NCBI GenBank assembly: GCA_958352855.1
Contig: CATWQE010000056.1
Coordinates: 1-17,344, forward strand
From: an uncultured Bacillota bacterium
GTDB lineage: Bacteria; Bacillota; Clostridia; Lachnospirales; Lachnospiraceae
DNA: 17,344 bases
Reading direction: 5' to 3'
Shown: positions 5,321 to 12,323 of the stretch, one piece after another
Numbering within the stretch: position 1 is the stretch's first letter
Layout of the letters: each line of letters starts with the position of its first letter
Position numbers and translations under genes: made by a program
Notes under the pieces: generated by a model
The model's database searches: none
Told to the model about the DNA's origin: nothing
Seen by the model: the letters and a program-made list of their open reading frames with translations, nothing else

Positions 5321-6010
5321 ACGAACAGTTTAGCGGAACGTATTACGGAAGAGCTTAATTGCGAGACCGTATTCACTATTCCCATCTTCGGCGGGATTCC
5401 GATAGGAGAATCTGTGGTTGTTACATGGATTATCATGGCAGCCCTCACACTTCTGGCTATTGTGCTTGTCCGAAATCTGAAGGTAGAAAATCCAGGGAAA
5501 AAGCAGTTAATGCTGGAGTCATTTATTGGCTTTCTGGATGATTTTTTCACAGATATTCTGGGCAAAGAGGGCAGGAGATACATACCGTATCTGATTTCCA
5601 CAGCTATTTACATCGGAGTGGCGAATCTTATTGGTTTACTTGGCTTTAAGCCGCCTACTAAGGATTTGAACGTAACGGCAGCATTGTCCATTATGAGTCT
5701 TTTCCTTATTTATTATTCAGGCTTCCACAAAAAAGGAACCAGGGGATTTCTGAAAAGCTTTGCAGAACCTATCCCCTTAGTAACTCCTATTAATATCATG
5801 GAGATTGCAATCCGCCCCGTATCTTTATGTATGCGGTTGTTTGGTAATGTGATTGGGTCCTTTGTTATTATGGAATTGCTGAAAACCATTATGCCGGCAA
5901 TTTTGCCCATTCCATTTAGTTTATATTTTGATGTTTTTGATGGTCTGATTCAGACCTATGTATTTGTTTTTTTAACCTCTCTCTTTATTAAAGAGCAGAT
6001 AGAAGATTAA
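5321..6010 (+). CDS. atpB: F1Fo ATP synthase subunit a, apparent ACG start
   Basis: Subunit a of the membrane Fo sector, forming the ion half-channels beside the c-ring. Read from ACG at 5321 the protein is 229 residues, typical for Firmicutes. It begins NSLAERITEELNCETVFTIP after the start residue, which looks like a real AtpB N-terminus. The essential stator Arg is R172 in MRLFGN, preceded by the conserved FAEPIPLVTPINIMEI segment; about five hydrophobic helices are visible. No ATG, GTG or TTG exists in this frame between the upstream stop and GTG 5414, which lies at the edge of the first membrane helix and would remove 31 residues. ACG 5321 stands exactly 7 nt after GGGAGG (5308-5313), so I take it as the start. 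An ATG at 5314 is out of frame and abuts that site. It is the first gene of the atp operon, 28 nt before atpE. Confidence 0.85.
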   Translation, partial: TNSLAERITEELNCETVFTIPIFGGIPIGESVVVTWIIMAALTLLAIVLVRNLKVENPGKKQLMLESFIGFLDDFFTDILGKEGRRYIPYLISTAIYIGVANLIGLLGFKPPTKDLNVTAALSIMSLFLIYYSGFHKKGTRGFLKSFAEPIPLVTPINIMEIAIRPVSLCMRLFGNVIGSFVIMELLKTIMPAILPIPFSLYFDVFDGLIQTYVFVFLTSLFIKEQIED

Positions 6011-6038
6011 AGTTTAAGAAGAAAAGGAGAAATGAATT

Positions 6039-6254
6039 ATGACAGCAGCAATCGGAGCAGCTATTGCAGTATTAACAGGTATTGGAGCAGGTATTGGTAT
6101 TGGTATGGCAACCTCAAAAGCAGTTGAGTCTATTGCAAGACAGCCGGAAGCAGAGAGCAAAATCAGCAAAAACCTTCTGCTTGGATGTGCTTTGGCAGAG
6201 GCAACTGCTATTTATGGTTTCGTTATCGCTTTGTTGATTATCCTGGTATTATAA
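6039..6254 (+). CDS. atpE: F1Fo ATP synthase subunit c
   Basis: A 71-residue hairpin of two membrane helices joined by the polar loop ARQPEAESK (33-41), the RQP loop that contacts the F1 foot. Helix 1 has the glycine-rich packing motif GIGAGIGIG (14-22). Helix 2 carries the ion-carrying carboxylate Glu54 in LAEATAIY. Multiple copies form the rotating c-ring. Na+-type rings (Ilyobacter, Clostridium paradoxum) use a helix 1 Gln and a Ser next to the Glu; here the matching positions are Ile21 and Ala55, so proton coupling is favoured. Start: ATG 9 nt after AAGGAG, a strong site that fits the high copy number of this subunit. An ATG 7 nt upstream is out of frame and too near the site. Confidence 0.97.
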   Translation: MTAAIGAAIAVLTGIGAGIGIGMATSKAVESIARQPEAESKISKNLLLGCALAEATAIYGFVIALLIILVL

Positions 6255-6285
6255 TTCACATTTAGAGAAAGGCAGGTGCAGGAAG

Positions 6286-6786
6286 GTGCTGAAATTAGGT
6301 TGGGACCTTGTCTGGACGATTATAAACCTGATTGTTCTTTATCTGTTGATGAAAAAATTCCTTATTGGACCGGTTATGGGGATTATGGAAAAAAGAAAAG
6401 CCTTAATCGCAGACCAACTGGATCATGCAAGGGTTACCAATGAGAAGGCAGAAGCCTTAAAAGGACAGTATGAGCAGGCGTTATCTTCTGCAAGAGAAGA
6501 ATCTGTTCAGATTATCCGGGATGCCAAAGCAGATGCAAAACAAATGAGCGAAGGTATTGTGAAAAATGCAAATCAGCAGGCAGCAAAAATCATAGAAACT
6601 GCAAAAGAAACAGCCCGTCAGGAAAAAGAAAGCGCTATGCAGGGCGCAAAAACAGAAATTGCAGGGCTTGCCATGGAAGCAGCGAAAAAACTGCTGGTAA
6701 GTGGAAGCAGCGAAACGGGAAATCAGATGCTCTATGATGAATTTTTAGCAAAAGCAGGTGATGCAAATGACACAGACCGCCATTAA
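6286..6786 (+). CDS. atpF: F1Fo ATP synthase subunit b
   Basis: A 166-residue subunit b. It has one N-terminal membrane helix (about residues 5-26, LGWDLVWTIINLIVLYLLM), then a long charged, Ala-rich helix (about 35-150) that dimerises as the peripheral stalk and binds delta at its C-terminal end. The GTG start at 6286 follows AAAGGCAGG by 9 nt; no ATG gives a complete membrane helix. The gene is 31 nt downstream of atpE and its last 20 nt overlap atpH, which implies translational coupling in the usual operon order. Confidence 0.95.
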   Translation: MLKLGWDLVWTIINLIVLYLLMKKFLIGPVMGIMEKRKALIADQLDHARVTNEKAEALKGQYEQALSSAREESVQIIRDAKADAKQMSEGIVKNANQQAAKIIETAKETARQEKESAMQGAKTEIAGLAMEAAKKLLVSGSSETGNQMLYDEFLAKAGDANDTDRH

Positions 6787-7270
6787 TTATGCCAGAGTGC
6801 TCTATGAACTGTCTGTTTTACCAGAGAGCATCCGGGAGGCAGAAAAAATCATAAAGGAGACACCACAGCTTTTGCACACTCTTGAAAGTCCTGTGGTGCC
6901 TCTTTCACAGAAAGAAAAGGCAATCGGACGAATCTTTGCAAAAGACCTGGAAGGCTTTGTATGTGTACTGTGCAGGTACGGACATGTGGAGCTTTTGCCT
7001 GAGATTTTCCGAGCATATCAGGAATATTATAACGAACAGAATCACATTTTAAACGCAGCGCTGTACTATGTGGCGCTTCCATCTGAAACACAGTTGGAGG
7101 GAATCAGGGAATTTCTTAGAAAGCAATATGGTACAGAAGATGTAGAACTGAAACTTATTGAAGATAAAAGCCTGGTGGGAGGTTTTGTCCTCCGCATCAA
7201 AGACCAGGAATTTGATTACAGCTTAAAAGGCCGTATCAATGCATTACAACAAAAATTAATCTGGAGGTGA
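6767..7270 (+). CDS. atpH: F1Fo ATP synthase subunit delta
   Basis: A 167-residue delta (OSCP-type) subunit that caps F1 and joins it to the subunit b stalk. The N-terminus MTQTAINYARVLYEL begins the six-helix F1-binding domain, and the C-terminal part has the conserved GGFVLRIKDQEFDYSLKGRI stretch. I chose ATG 6767, 8 nt after AGCAGG. In-frame GTG 6758 and ATG 6761 would add only three or two residues and lie on or beside that site. The frame overlaps the end of atpF by 20 nt, and its stop codon overlaps the ribosome binding site of atpA, so delta and alpha are probably coupled. Confidence 0.95.
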   Translation: MTQTAINYARVLYELSVLPESIREAEKIIKETPQLLHTLESPVVPLSQKEKAIGRIFAKDLEGFVCVLCRYGHVELLPEIFRAYQEYYNEQNHILNAALYYVALPSETQLEGIREFLRKQYGTEDVELKLIEDKSLVGGFVLRIKDQEFDYSLKGRINALQQKLIWR

Positions 7271-7275
7271 ACGGT

Positions 7276-8784
7276 TTGAGTTCAATCAATTCAGAAGAAA
7301 TTATTTCCATTCTGAAAGAAGAAATCCAAAATTTCGATACCACAGCAGGCGTAAAAGAAGTGGGAAATGTCATCTGGGTAGGCGATGGAATTGCAACTGT
7401 TTACGGGATTGACCATGCCATGTACGGCGAAATTGTTACCTTTGAAAATGGTGTCAAGGGAATGGTACAGGACATTAAGAGAAATGAAATCGGTGTTATC
7501 ATTTTCGGAAAGGACACAGGAATCAAAGAGGGAACCAAGGTGGTTCGTACAAAGAAACGGGCGGGAATCCCTGTAGGTGAAGGCTTTGTGGGAAGAATTG
7601 TAGATGCTCTTGGGGCGCCTATTGACGGAAAAGGAGAGATTTTGGCAGAAGATTACCGTCCTATTGAACAGGAGGCTCCGGGTATCATTGACCGTAAATC
7701 CGTATCTGTTCCTATGGAAACAGGTATTCTGGCTATTGACTCCATGTTCCCCATTGGCCGGGGACAGCGTGAGCTGATTATCGGAGACCGTCAGACAGGA
7801 AAGACATCCATTGCCATTGACACCATCCTGAATCAGAAGGGCAAGGATGTGATGTGTATCTATGTGGCAATCGGACAGAAGGCATCCACAGTAGCCAAGC
7901 TGGTTGGAACACTGGAGAAATACGGAGCTATGGAATATACGACGGTATTTTCCGCAACAGCCAGTGACTGCGCGCCATTGCAGTACATAGTTCCTTATTC
8001 TGGAACTGCTCTGGCAGAATACTTTATGTATAAGGGTAAGGACGTGCTGATTGTATATGATGATTTGTCAAAACATGCAGTGGCATACCGCGCGCTTTCT
8101 CTTCTTCTGGAGCGTTCTCCCGGACGTGAGGCTTATCCTGGTGATGTATTCTACTTACATTCCAGACTTCTGGAGCGTTCCAGCCGTTTAAGTGAAGAGG
8201 CAGGAGGAGGCTCTATTACAGCCCTTCCGATTATTGAAACCCAGGCAGGAGATGTATCTGCCTATATTCCCACAAACGTTATTTCTATTACTGACGGACA
8301 GATTTTCCTGGAAAGTGATTTGTTTAATGCGGGTGTCCGTCCGGCAGTCAATGTAGGTCTTTCCGTATCACGTGTAGGTGGCGCAGCCCAGACCAAAGCC
8401 ATGAAAAAAGCATCCGGAAGTATGCGTATTGACCTGGCGCAGTACAGGGAAATGGAAGTGTTCACCCAGTTTTCCTCAGATTTGGATGACTCTACCAAAG
8501 CATTGCTGGATTACGGAAAATGTCTTATGGAGTTGTTAAAGCAGCCTCTTTGCAGACCGCTGGCCTCTCATGAGCAGGTGATTACCCTGTGGGTGGCAAC
8601 CCATAAGGTAATGTGTGATGTGCCGGTAAAAGAGGTAAAGAAATTCCAGATGGATATGCTGGAATACTTTGATGCAAGACATCCGGAAATCAGGGAAGAA
8701 ATCAATGAGAAAAAAGTCCTTTCTGAGGAATTAGGCGAGAAGATTTTGAAAGCAGCCGAGGAATTTAAGAACAGGAATAGGTGA
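7276..8784 (+). CDS. atpA: F1Fo ATP synthase subunit alpha
   Basis: A 502-residue alpha subunit, the standard length. The P-loop GDRQTGKT is at 170-177; alpha binds a non-catalytic nucleotide there. The arginine-finger segment SVSRVGGAAQ, which reaches into the neighbouring beta active site, and the SSRLSEEAGGGSITALP segment are intact. Three alpha alternate with three beta in the F1 hexamer. I place the start at TTG 7276, 8 nt after GGAGG (7263-7267), giving MSSINSEEIISILKEEI. The in-frame GTG at 7267 overlaps that ribosome binding site and would add only three residues. The gene is 5 nt past the atpH stop and 4 nt before atpG. Confidence 0.97.
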   Translation: MSSINSEEIISILKEEIQNFDTTAGVKEVGNVIWVGDGIATVYGIDHAMYGEIVTFENGVKGMVQDIKRNEIGVIIFGKDTGIKEGTKVVRTKKRAGIPVGEGFVGRIVDALGAPIDGKGEILAEDYRPIEQEAPGIIDRKSVSVPMETGILAIDSMFPIGRGQRELIIGDRQTGKTSIAIDTILNQKGKDVMCIYVAIGQKASTVAKLVGTLEKYGAMEYTTVFSATASDCAPLQYIVPYSGTALAEYFMYKGKDVLIVYDDLSKHAVAYRALSLLLERSPGREAYPGDVFYLHSRLLERSSRLSEEAGGGSITALPIIETQAGDVSAYIPTNVISITDGQIFLESDLFNAGVRPAVNVGLSVSRVGGAAQTKAMKKASGSMRIDLAQYREMEVFTQFSSDLDDSTKALLDYGKCLMELLKQPLCRPLASHEQVITLWVATHKVMCDVPVKEVKKFQMDMLEYFDARHPEIREEINEKKVLSEELGEKILKAAEEFKNRNR

Positions 8785-8788
8785 TAAG

Positions 8789-9682
8789 ATGGCAAGTGCA
8801 AAAGAAATACAAAGTCGTATGAAAAGCATCCAGGACACCATGAAGATTACCAGTGCCATGTATATGATTTCATCTTCCAAGCTGAAAAAGGCAAAAAAGA
8901 CCCTGGCAGATACGGAACCTTATTTCTATTCCCTTCAGTCTGCTATTGGACGTGTTCTGCGTCATATGGATGATACGGAACACCGATATTTTGACGAGCG
9001 GCCGGAAATTGAGCCGCAGGACAGAAAAATCGGATACATTGTGGTGTCTGCGGATAAAGGTCTGGCAGGCGCCTACAATCACAATGTCTTTCGGATTGCC
9101 GAGGAATGTATGGAAAAGAACAGCCGATGCCAGTTATTTGTGCTGGGAGAGGTAGGAAGACAGTATTTTTATAAGAAAGACGTAGATGTGGATACGAATT
9201 TCCGCTTTACCGTACAGAAACCTACCATGCACAGGGCAAGGGTGATTTCAGAAAAAATGATTGCCATGTATCTGGAAGGGCAACTGGACGAGGTGCATAT
9301 TATTTACACCCGTATGGTAAATGCTGCCACTATGGTGGCAGAAAAAGAACAGTTACTTCCTTTAAAGAAGATGACCTTTGCTACCCAGAGCCAGCTTCTT
9401 GCAGATATGCACCAGGAAGAAATCGAAATGGTTCCTTCTGCAGACGAGGTATTAAACAGTATTGTTCCCAATTACCTCAGAGGTATGATTTACGGATGTC
9501 TGGTAGAATCTTATGCCAGTGAACATAATTCCAGAATGATGGCCATGGATGCGGCAACATCCAGTGCAAAAGATATGTTAAAAGATTTATCCATAAAATA
9601 TAATCGTGTGCGCCAGGCTGCCATAACCCAGGAAATTACAGAGGTTATCAGCGGGGCGAAGGCACAGAAAAAGAAATTGTAG
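8789..9682 (+). CDS. atpG: F1Fo ATP synthase subunit gamma
   Basis: A 297-residue gamma subunit, the central rotor shaft. The N-terminal helix has the family pattern MASAKEIQSRMKSIQDTMKI, and the C-terminal helix (about 235-297) has the matching SSAKDMLKDLSIKYNRVRQA and ITQEITEVISGA. These two form the coiled coil that turns inside the alpha/beta ring. The middle is a Rossmann-like domain containing VVSADKGLAGAYN. The gene follows atpA by 4 nt with a modest site (AGGTGAT), so it probably relies on coupling. Confidence 0.96.
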   Translation: MASAKEIQSRMKSIQDTMKITSAMYMISSSKLKKAKKTLADTEPYFYSLQSAIGRVLRHMDDTEHRYFDERPEIEPQDRKIGYIVVSADKGLAGAYNHNVFRIAEECMEKNSRCQLFVLGEVGRQYFYKKDVDVDTNFRFTVQKPTMHRARVISEKMIAMYLEGQLDEVHIIYTRMVNAATMVAEKEQLLPLKKMTFATQSQLLADMHQEEIEMVPSADEVLNSIVPNYLRGMIYGCLVESYASEHNSRMMAMDAATSSAKDMLKDLSIKYNRVRQAAITQEITEVISGAKAQKKKL

Positions 9683-9700
9683 AAGGAAGGAGGTTTCCTT
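9683..9700 (+). promoter_or_regulatory. Hairpin presenting the atpD ribosome binding site in its loop
   Basis: AAGGAA (9683-9688) and TTCCTT (9695-9700) are perfect 6-bp inverted arms around GGAGGT (9689-9694), the Shine-Dalgarno of atpD. The ATG follows 10 nt after GGAGG. If it forms, the hairpin would display the site in a six-base loop. A regulatory effect is speculative. Confidence 0.35.
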
Positions 9701-9703
9701 TTC

Positions 9704-11092
9704 ATGACAAAAGGTAAAATTGTACAGGTCATGGGACCTGTTGTAGACGTAGAATTTACAGATCAGGACCTCCCAGGCATCAAAGACGCTCTGACTGTAG
9801 AGTTAAATGGAGAAAAGCGTGTAATGGAAGTTGCGCAGCACATTGGAAACCATACGGTGCGCTGCATTATGCTGGCTTCCAGTGACGGACTTAGCAAGGA
9901 TATGGAAGTAACTGCCACAGGAGCTGGAATTTCCGTACCGGTAGGAAGAGAAACTCTGGGACGTCTTTTTAATGTTTTGGGTGAAACTATTGATAAGGGA
10001 GAACAACTGACCGAGGCGAAGCATTGGGTGATTCACAGAGACCCGCCTACTTTTGAAGAACAGAGTCCGGTAGTTGAAATCCTGGAAACAGGAATCAAGG
10101 TCATTGACCTTTTGGCGCCTTATGCAAAAGGCGGTAAAATCGGTTTGTTCGGCGGCGCCGGAGTAGGTAAAACCGTATTGATTCAGGAGCTTATCAGCAA
10201 TATTGCCACAGAACATGGTGGTTATTCTATTTTTACCGGTGTTGGAGAGCGTTCGCGCGAGGGAAATGACCTGTGGACAGAAATGAAGGAATCAGGAGTA
10301 TTAGAGAAAACAGCCCTGGTATTTGGACAGATGAATGAGCCGCCTGGCGCCCGTATGCGTGTGGCAGAGACCGGACTTACCATGGCAGAATATTTCAGGG
10401 ATGAGGAACACCAGAACGTGCTGTTGTTTATTGATAATATCTTCCGTTTTACCCAGGCGGGCTCTGAGGTTTCCGCTCTTTTGGGACGTATGCCTTCTGC
10501 AGTAGGATATCAGCCTACGCTGGCAACGGAAATGGGTGAACTTCAGGAGCGTATTGCCTCTACAAAAAATGGTTCTGTTACTTCTGTTCAGGCAGTTTAT
10601 GTGCCGGCGGATGACTTGACAGACCCGGCTCCGGCAACCACCTTTGCTCATTTGGATGCCACTACGGTTCTGTCCAGAAAAATTGTAGAACAGGGTATTT
10701 ATCCGGCAGTAGATCCCCTGGAAAGCTCTTCCCGTATTCTGGAAGCAGACGTTGTAGGGGAAGAACACTACGAAACTGCCAGAAAAGTACAGGAATATCT
10801 GCAGAAATATAAGGAGCTTCAGGATATTATTGCAATCCTGGGTATGGAAGAGCTTTCTGAGGAAGACAAGAAAATTGTTGCACGCGCCAGAAAGGTGCAG
10901 AAATTCTTGTCTCAGCCATTCCATGTGGCAGAGGTATTTACCGGTATTCCGGGAAGATATGTGCCTCTTAAGGAAACCATCCGGGGCTTTAAGATGATTG
11001 TAAACGGAGAAATGGATGAGTATCCGGAGAATGCGTTCTTCAATGTAGGAACCATTGACGAGGTTATAGAAAAAGCAAAACAGGAAGCCTGA
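9704..11092 (+). CDS. atpD: F1Fo ATP synthase subunit beta
   Basis: A 462-residue catalytic beta subunit. Walker A GGAGVGKT is at 150-157; the catalytic carboxylate is Glu182 in GVGERSREG, followed by ALVFGQMNEPPGARMRV and the Walker B strand VLLFIDNIFRF. The DELSEED-type lever appears as MEELSEEDKK. It makes ATP from ADP and phosphate at three sites driven by gamma rotation. No key residue is missing. The ATG start follows a full GGAGG, 10 nt away, held in the loop of a small hairpin. It begins 21 nt after atpG and is followed after 27 nt by atpC. Confidence 0.98.
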   Translation: MTKGKIVQVMGPVVDVEFTDQDLPGIKDALTVELNGEKRVMEVAQHIGNHTVRCIMLASSDGLSKDMEVTATGAGISVPVGRETLGRLFNVLGETIDKGEQLTEAKHWVIHRDPPTFEEQSPVVEILETGIKVIDLLAPYAKGGKIGLFGGAGVGKTVLIQELISNIATEHGGYSIFTGVGERSREGNDLWTEMKESGVLEKTALVFGQMNEPPGARMRVAETGLTMAEYFRDEEHQNVLLFIDNIFRFTQAGSEVSALLGRMPSAVGYQPTLATEMGELQERIASTKNGSVTSVQAVYVPADDLTDPAPATTFAHLDATTVLSRKIVEQGIYPAVDPLESSSRILEADVVGEEHYETARKVQEYLQKYKELQDIIAILGMEELSEEDKKIVARARKVQKFLSQPFHVAEVFTGIPGRYVPLKETIRGFKMIVNGEMDEYPENAFFNVGTIDEVIEKAKQEA

Positions 11093-11119
11093 GAAAAAAA
11101 AGGTAAGGAGTGAAGGCAC

Positions 11120-11530
11120 ATGAATACATTTGGTTTAAATGTAATTGCCAGTGATAAAGAGTTTTATCATGGCAGAGGAAAATCAATCTCACTCCCTGCA
11201 AAGGACGGGGCTATCACCATATTGGCACATCATGCAGATATGATGGTTGCCATTGTTCCGGGAGAAATGCGCATTCAGGCGGAGGATGATACCTGGTATA
11301 CTGCCATTGTAGGAGGCGGTTTTGCACAGATTATAAACAATCGTGTTACTGTACTGGCAGACAGTATTGAAAGACCAGAGGATATTGATGTAAAGCGCGC
11401 CAGGGATGCCAAGGAACGTGCAGAGGAGCAGCTACGCCAGAAACAGAGTCAGCAGGAATACTATATTTCCAAAGCTTCTCTGGCGAGAGCCATGGCAAGA
11501 ATGAAGGCTGCAAAAGATAAAAGCATTTAA
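11120..11530 (+). CDS. atpC: F1Fo ATP synthase subunit epsilon
   Basis: A 136-residue epsilon subunit. The N-terminal beta-sandwich (about 1-85) contains ISLPAKDGAITILAHHADMM and VGGGFAQIINNRVTVLAD. The C-terminal helical pair (about 88-136, VKRARDAKERAEEQLRQK and LARAMARMKAAK) can extend to inhibit ATP hydrolysis. It binds gamma at the foot of F1. The start is an ATG after AAGGAG with a 9-nt gap. It is the last gene of the operon and is followed at once by a terminator. Confidence 0.96.
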   Translation: MNTFGLNVIASDKEFYHGRGKSISLPAKDGAITILAHHADMMVAIVPGEMRIQAEDDTWYTAIVGGGFAQIINNRVTVLADSIERPEDIDVKRARDAKERAEEQLRQKQSQQEYYISKASLARAMARMKAAKDKSI

Positions 11531-11533
11531 AAT

Positions 11534-11570
11534 AAAGGAACTGTTGCATGCAGCAGTTCCTTTGTTGTTG
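11534..11570 (+). terminator. Terminator of the ATP synthase operon
   Basis: AAAGGAACTGTTGC (11534-11547) pairs with GCAGCAGTTCCTTT (11550-11563) over almost its whole length with one G-U pair. A T-rich tail, TTTGTTGTTG, follows; it is interrupted by G, so efficiency may be moderate. The core CTGTTGCA recurs in two other terminators of this window. Confidence 0.8.
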
Positions 11571-11640
11571 TCACAAGCTTTTGCGTCTATTAGTTCAGGT
11601 TATGGATTACATACTAATTAGTTATAACGTCAGGATTGCA

Positions 11641-11669
11641 TTGACAAAGCCTGGAATAGTTGATAGAAT
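11641..11669 (+). promoter_or_regulatory. Promoter of ilvN-ilvC
   Basis: TTGACA (11641-11646), a 17-bp spacer and TAGAAT (11664-11669) preceded by TGA make a nearly perfect promoter with an extended -10. The predicted leader is about 36 nt, too short for a T-box or attenuator. Upstream are palindromes ACTAATTAGT (11613-11622) and GTTATAAC (11621-11628), which overlap by two bases and could be an operator. Confidence 0.75.
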
Positions 11670-11711
11670 TACAAAAAAGTTAGCCGAGACAGGCATGGAA
11701 GAAGGTGTTGT

Positions 11712-12242
11712 ATGAGTAGTACAAACAAGAGGATTCTATCCATTCTGGTTGAGAATACAGCCGGTGTGTTAAGCCGGGTTTCCGGACTGTTCAGCCGCCG
11801 GGGTTACAATATTGACAGCCTATCTGCCGGTATTACCACAGATCCCAATTATACCCGTATGACTGTGGTATGCAGAGGAGACGATTTGATTCTGGAACAG
11901 ATTACCAGACAGGTAGAGAAGCTGGAGGATGTGCTTTCTGTTAAGGTTTTAAGAGATGACCAGAGTGTTACCAGAGAGCTGATGCTGGTGAAGGTAAAGG
12001 TATTGCCGGAGCAAAGAGCAGGTGTTACGGCGATTGTAGATATTTTCAGAGCCAATATTATTGACGTTGGAAAAGAGTCCATGATTATTGAGCTTACCGG
12101 AAACAAGTCCAAGCTGGAGGCATTTATTGATTTGCTGGATGGCTATGAGATTCTGGAAATTGCCAGAACCGGTATTGCAGGTCTCTCCAGAGGTTCTGAC
12201 GATATCTTTTATCCTTCCGAAGAGGAAGATGAATTTTATTAA
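11712..12242 (+). CDS. ilvN: Acetolactate synthase regulatory (small) subunit
   Basis: A 176-residue IlvN/IlvH-type subunit. The N-terminal ACT domain (about 6-80) begins RILSILVENTAGVLSRVSGLF and contains RRGYNIDSLSAG, the valine-binding edge. A second alpha/beta domain (about 85-160) ends in TGIAGLSRG, and an acidic tail follows. It binds the catalytic IlvB/IlvI subunit, raising activity and giving valine feedback control of the first step of branched-chain amino acid synthesis. No catalytic subunit is adjacent; upstream is atpC. The start is the ATG after GAAGG. A 6-codon frame (11695-11715, MEEGVV) ends on TGA overlapping this ATG and may couple translation. ilvC follows 81 nt downstream. 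Confidence 0.95.
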   Translation: MSSTNKRILSILVENTAGVLSRVSGLFSRRGYNIDSLSAGITTDPNYTRMTVVCRGDDLILEQITRQVEKLEDVLSVKVLRDDQSVTRELMLVKVKVLPEQRAGVTAIVDIFRANIIDVGKESMIIELTGNKSKLEAFIDLLDGYEILEIARTGIAGLSRGSDDIFYPSEEEDEFY

Positions 12243-12323
12243 TTTAGGTTCTTAGAGAGTAATCCCTGAACATATAAGAAAAAGTCGGCGAAATGCTGAC
12301 AGAAAATTTAGGAGGAAAAGAAC

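Noticed and set aside
5314..5358. 14-codon frame from ATG 5314 overlapping the atpB start
   Set aside because: The ATG touches the GGGAGG with no spacing, the frame is different from atpB and the peptide has no recognisable character. It is kept only as an alternative if an indel exists here.
5414..6010. atpB starting at GTG 5414 (198 residues)
   Set aside because: There is no ribosome binding site before it, it would remove the conserved N-terminal 31 residues, and the protein would be shorter than AtpB normally is. The ACG at 5321 has ideal spacing to GGGAGG.
10301..11119. 272-residue minus-strand frame
   Set aside because: It is antisense to atpD, a fully conserved gene; the open frame is a by-product of atpD codon use.
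11695..11715. Six-codon frame MEEGVV with two valine codons, overlapping the ilvN start, as a valine attenuator
   Set aside because: There is no terminator or alternative hairpin between it and ilvN, the leader is only about 36 nt and two valine codons are too few. At most it couples translation.
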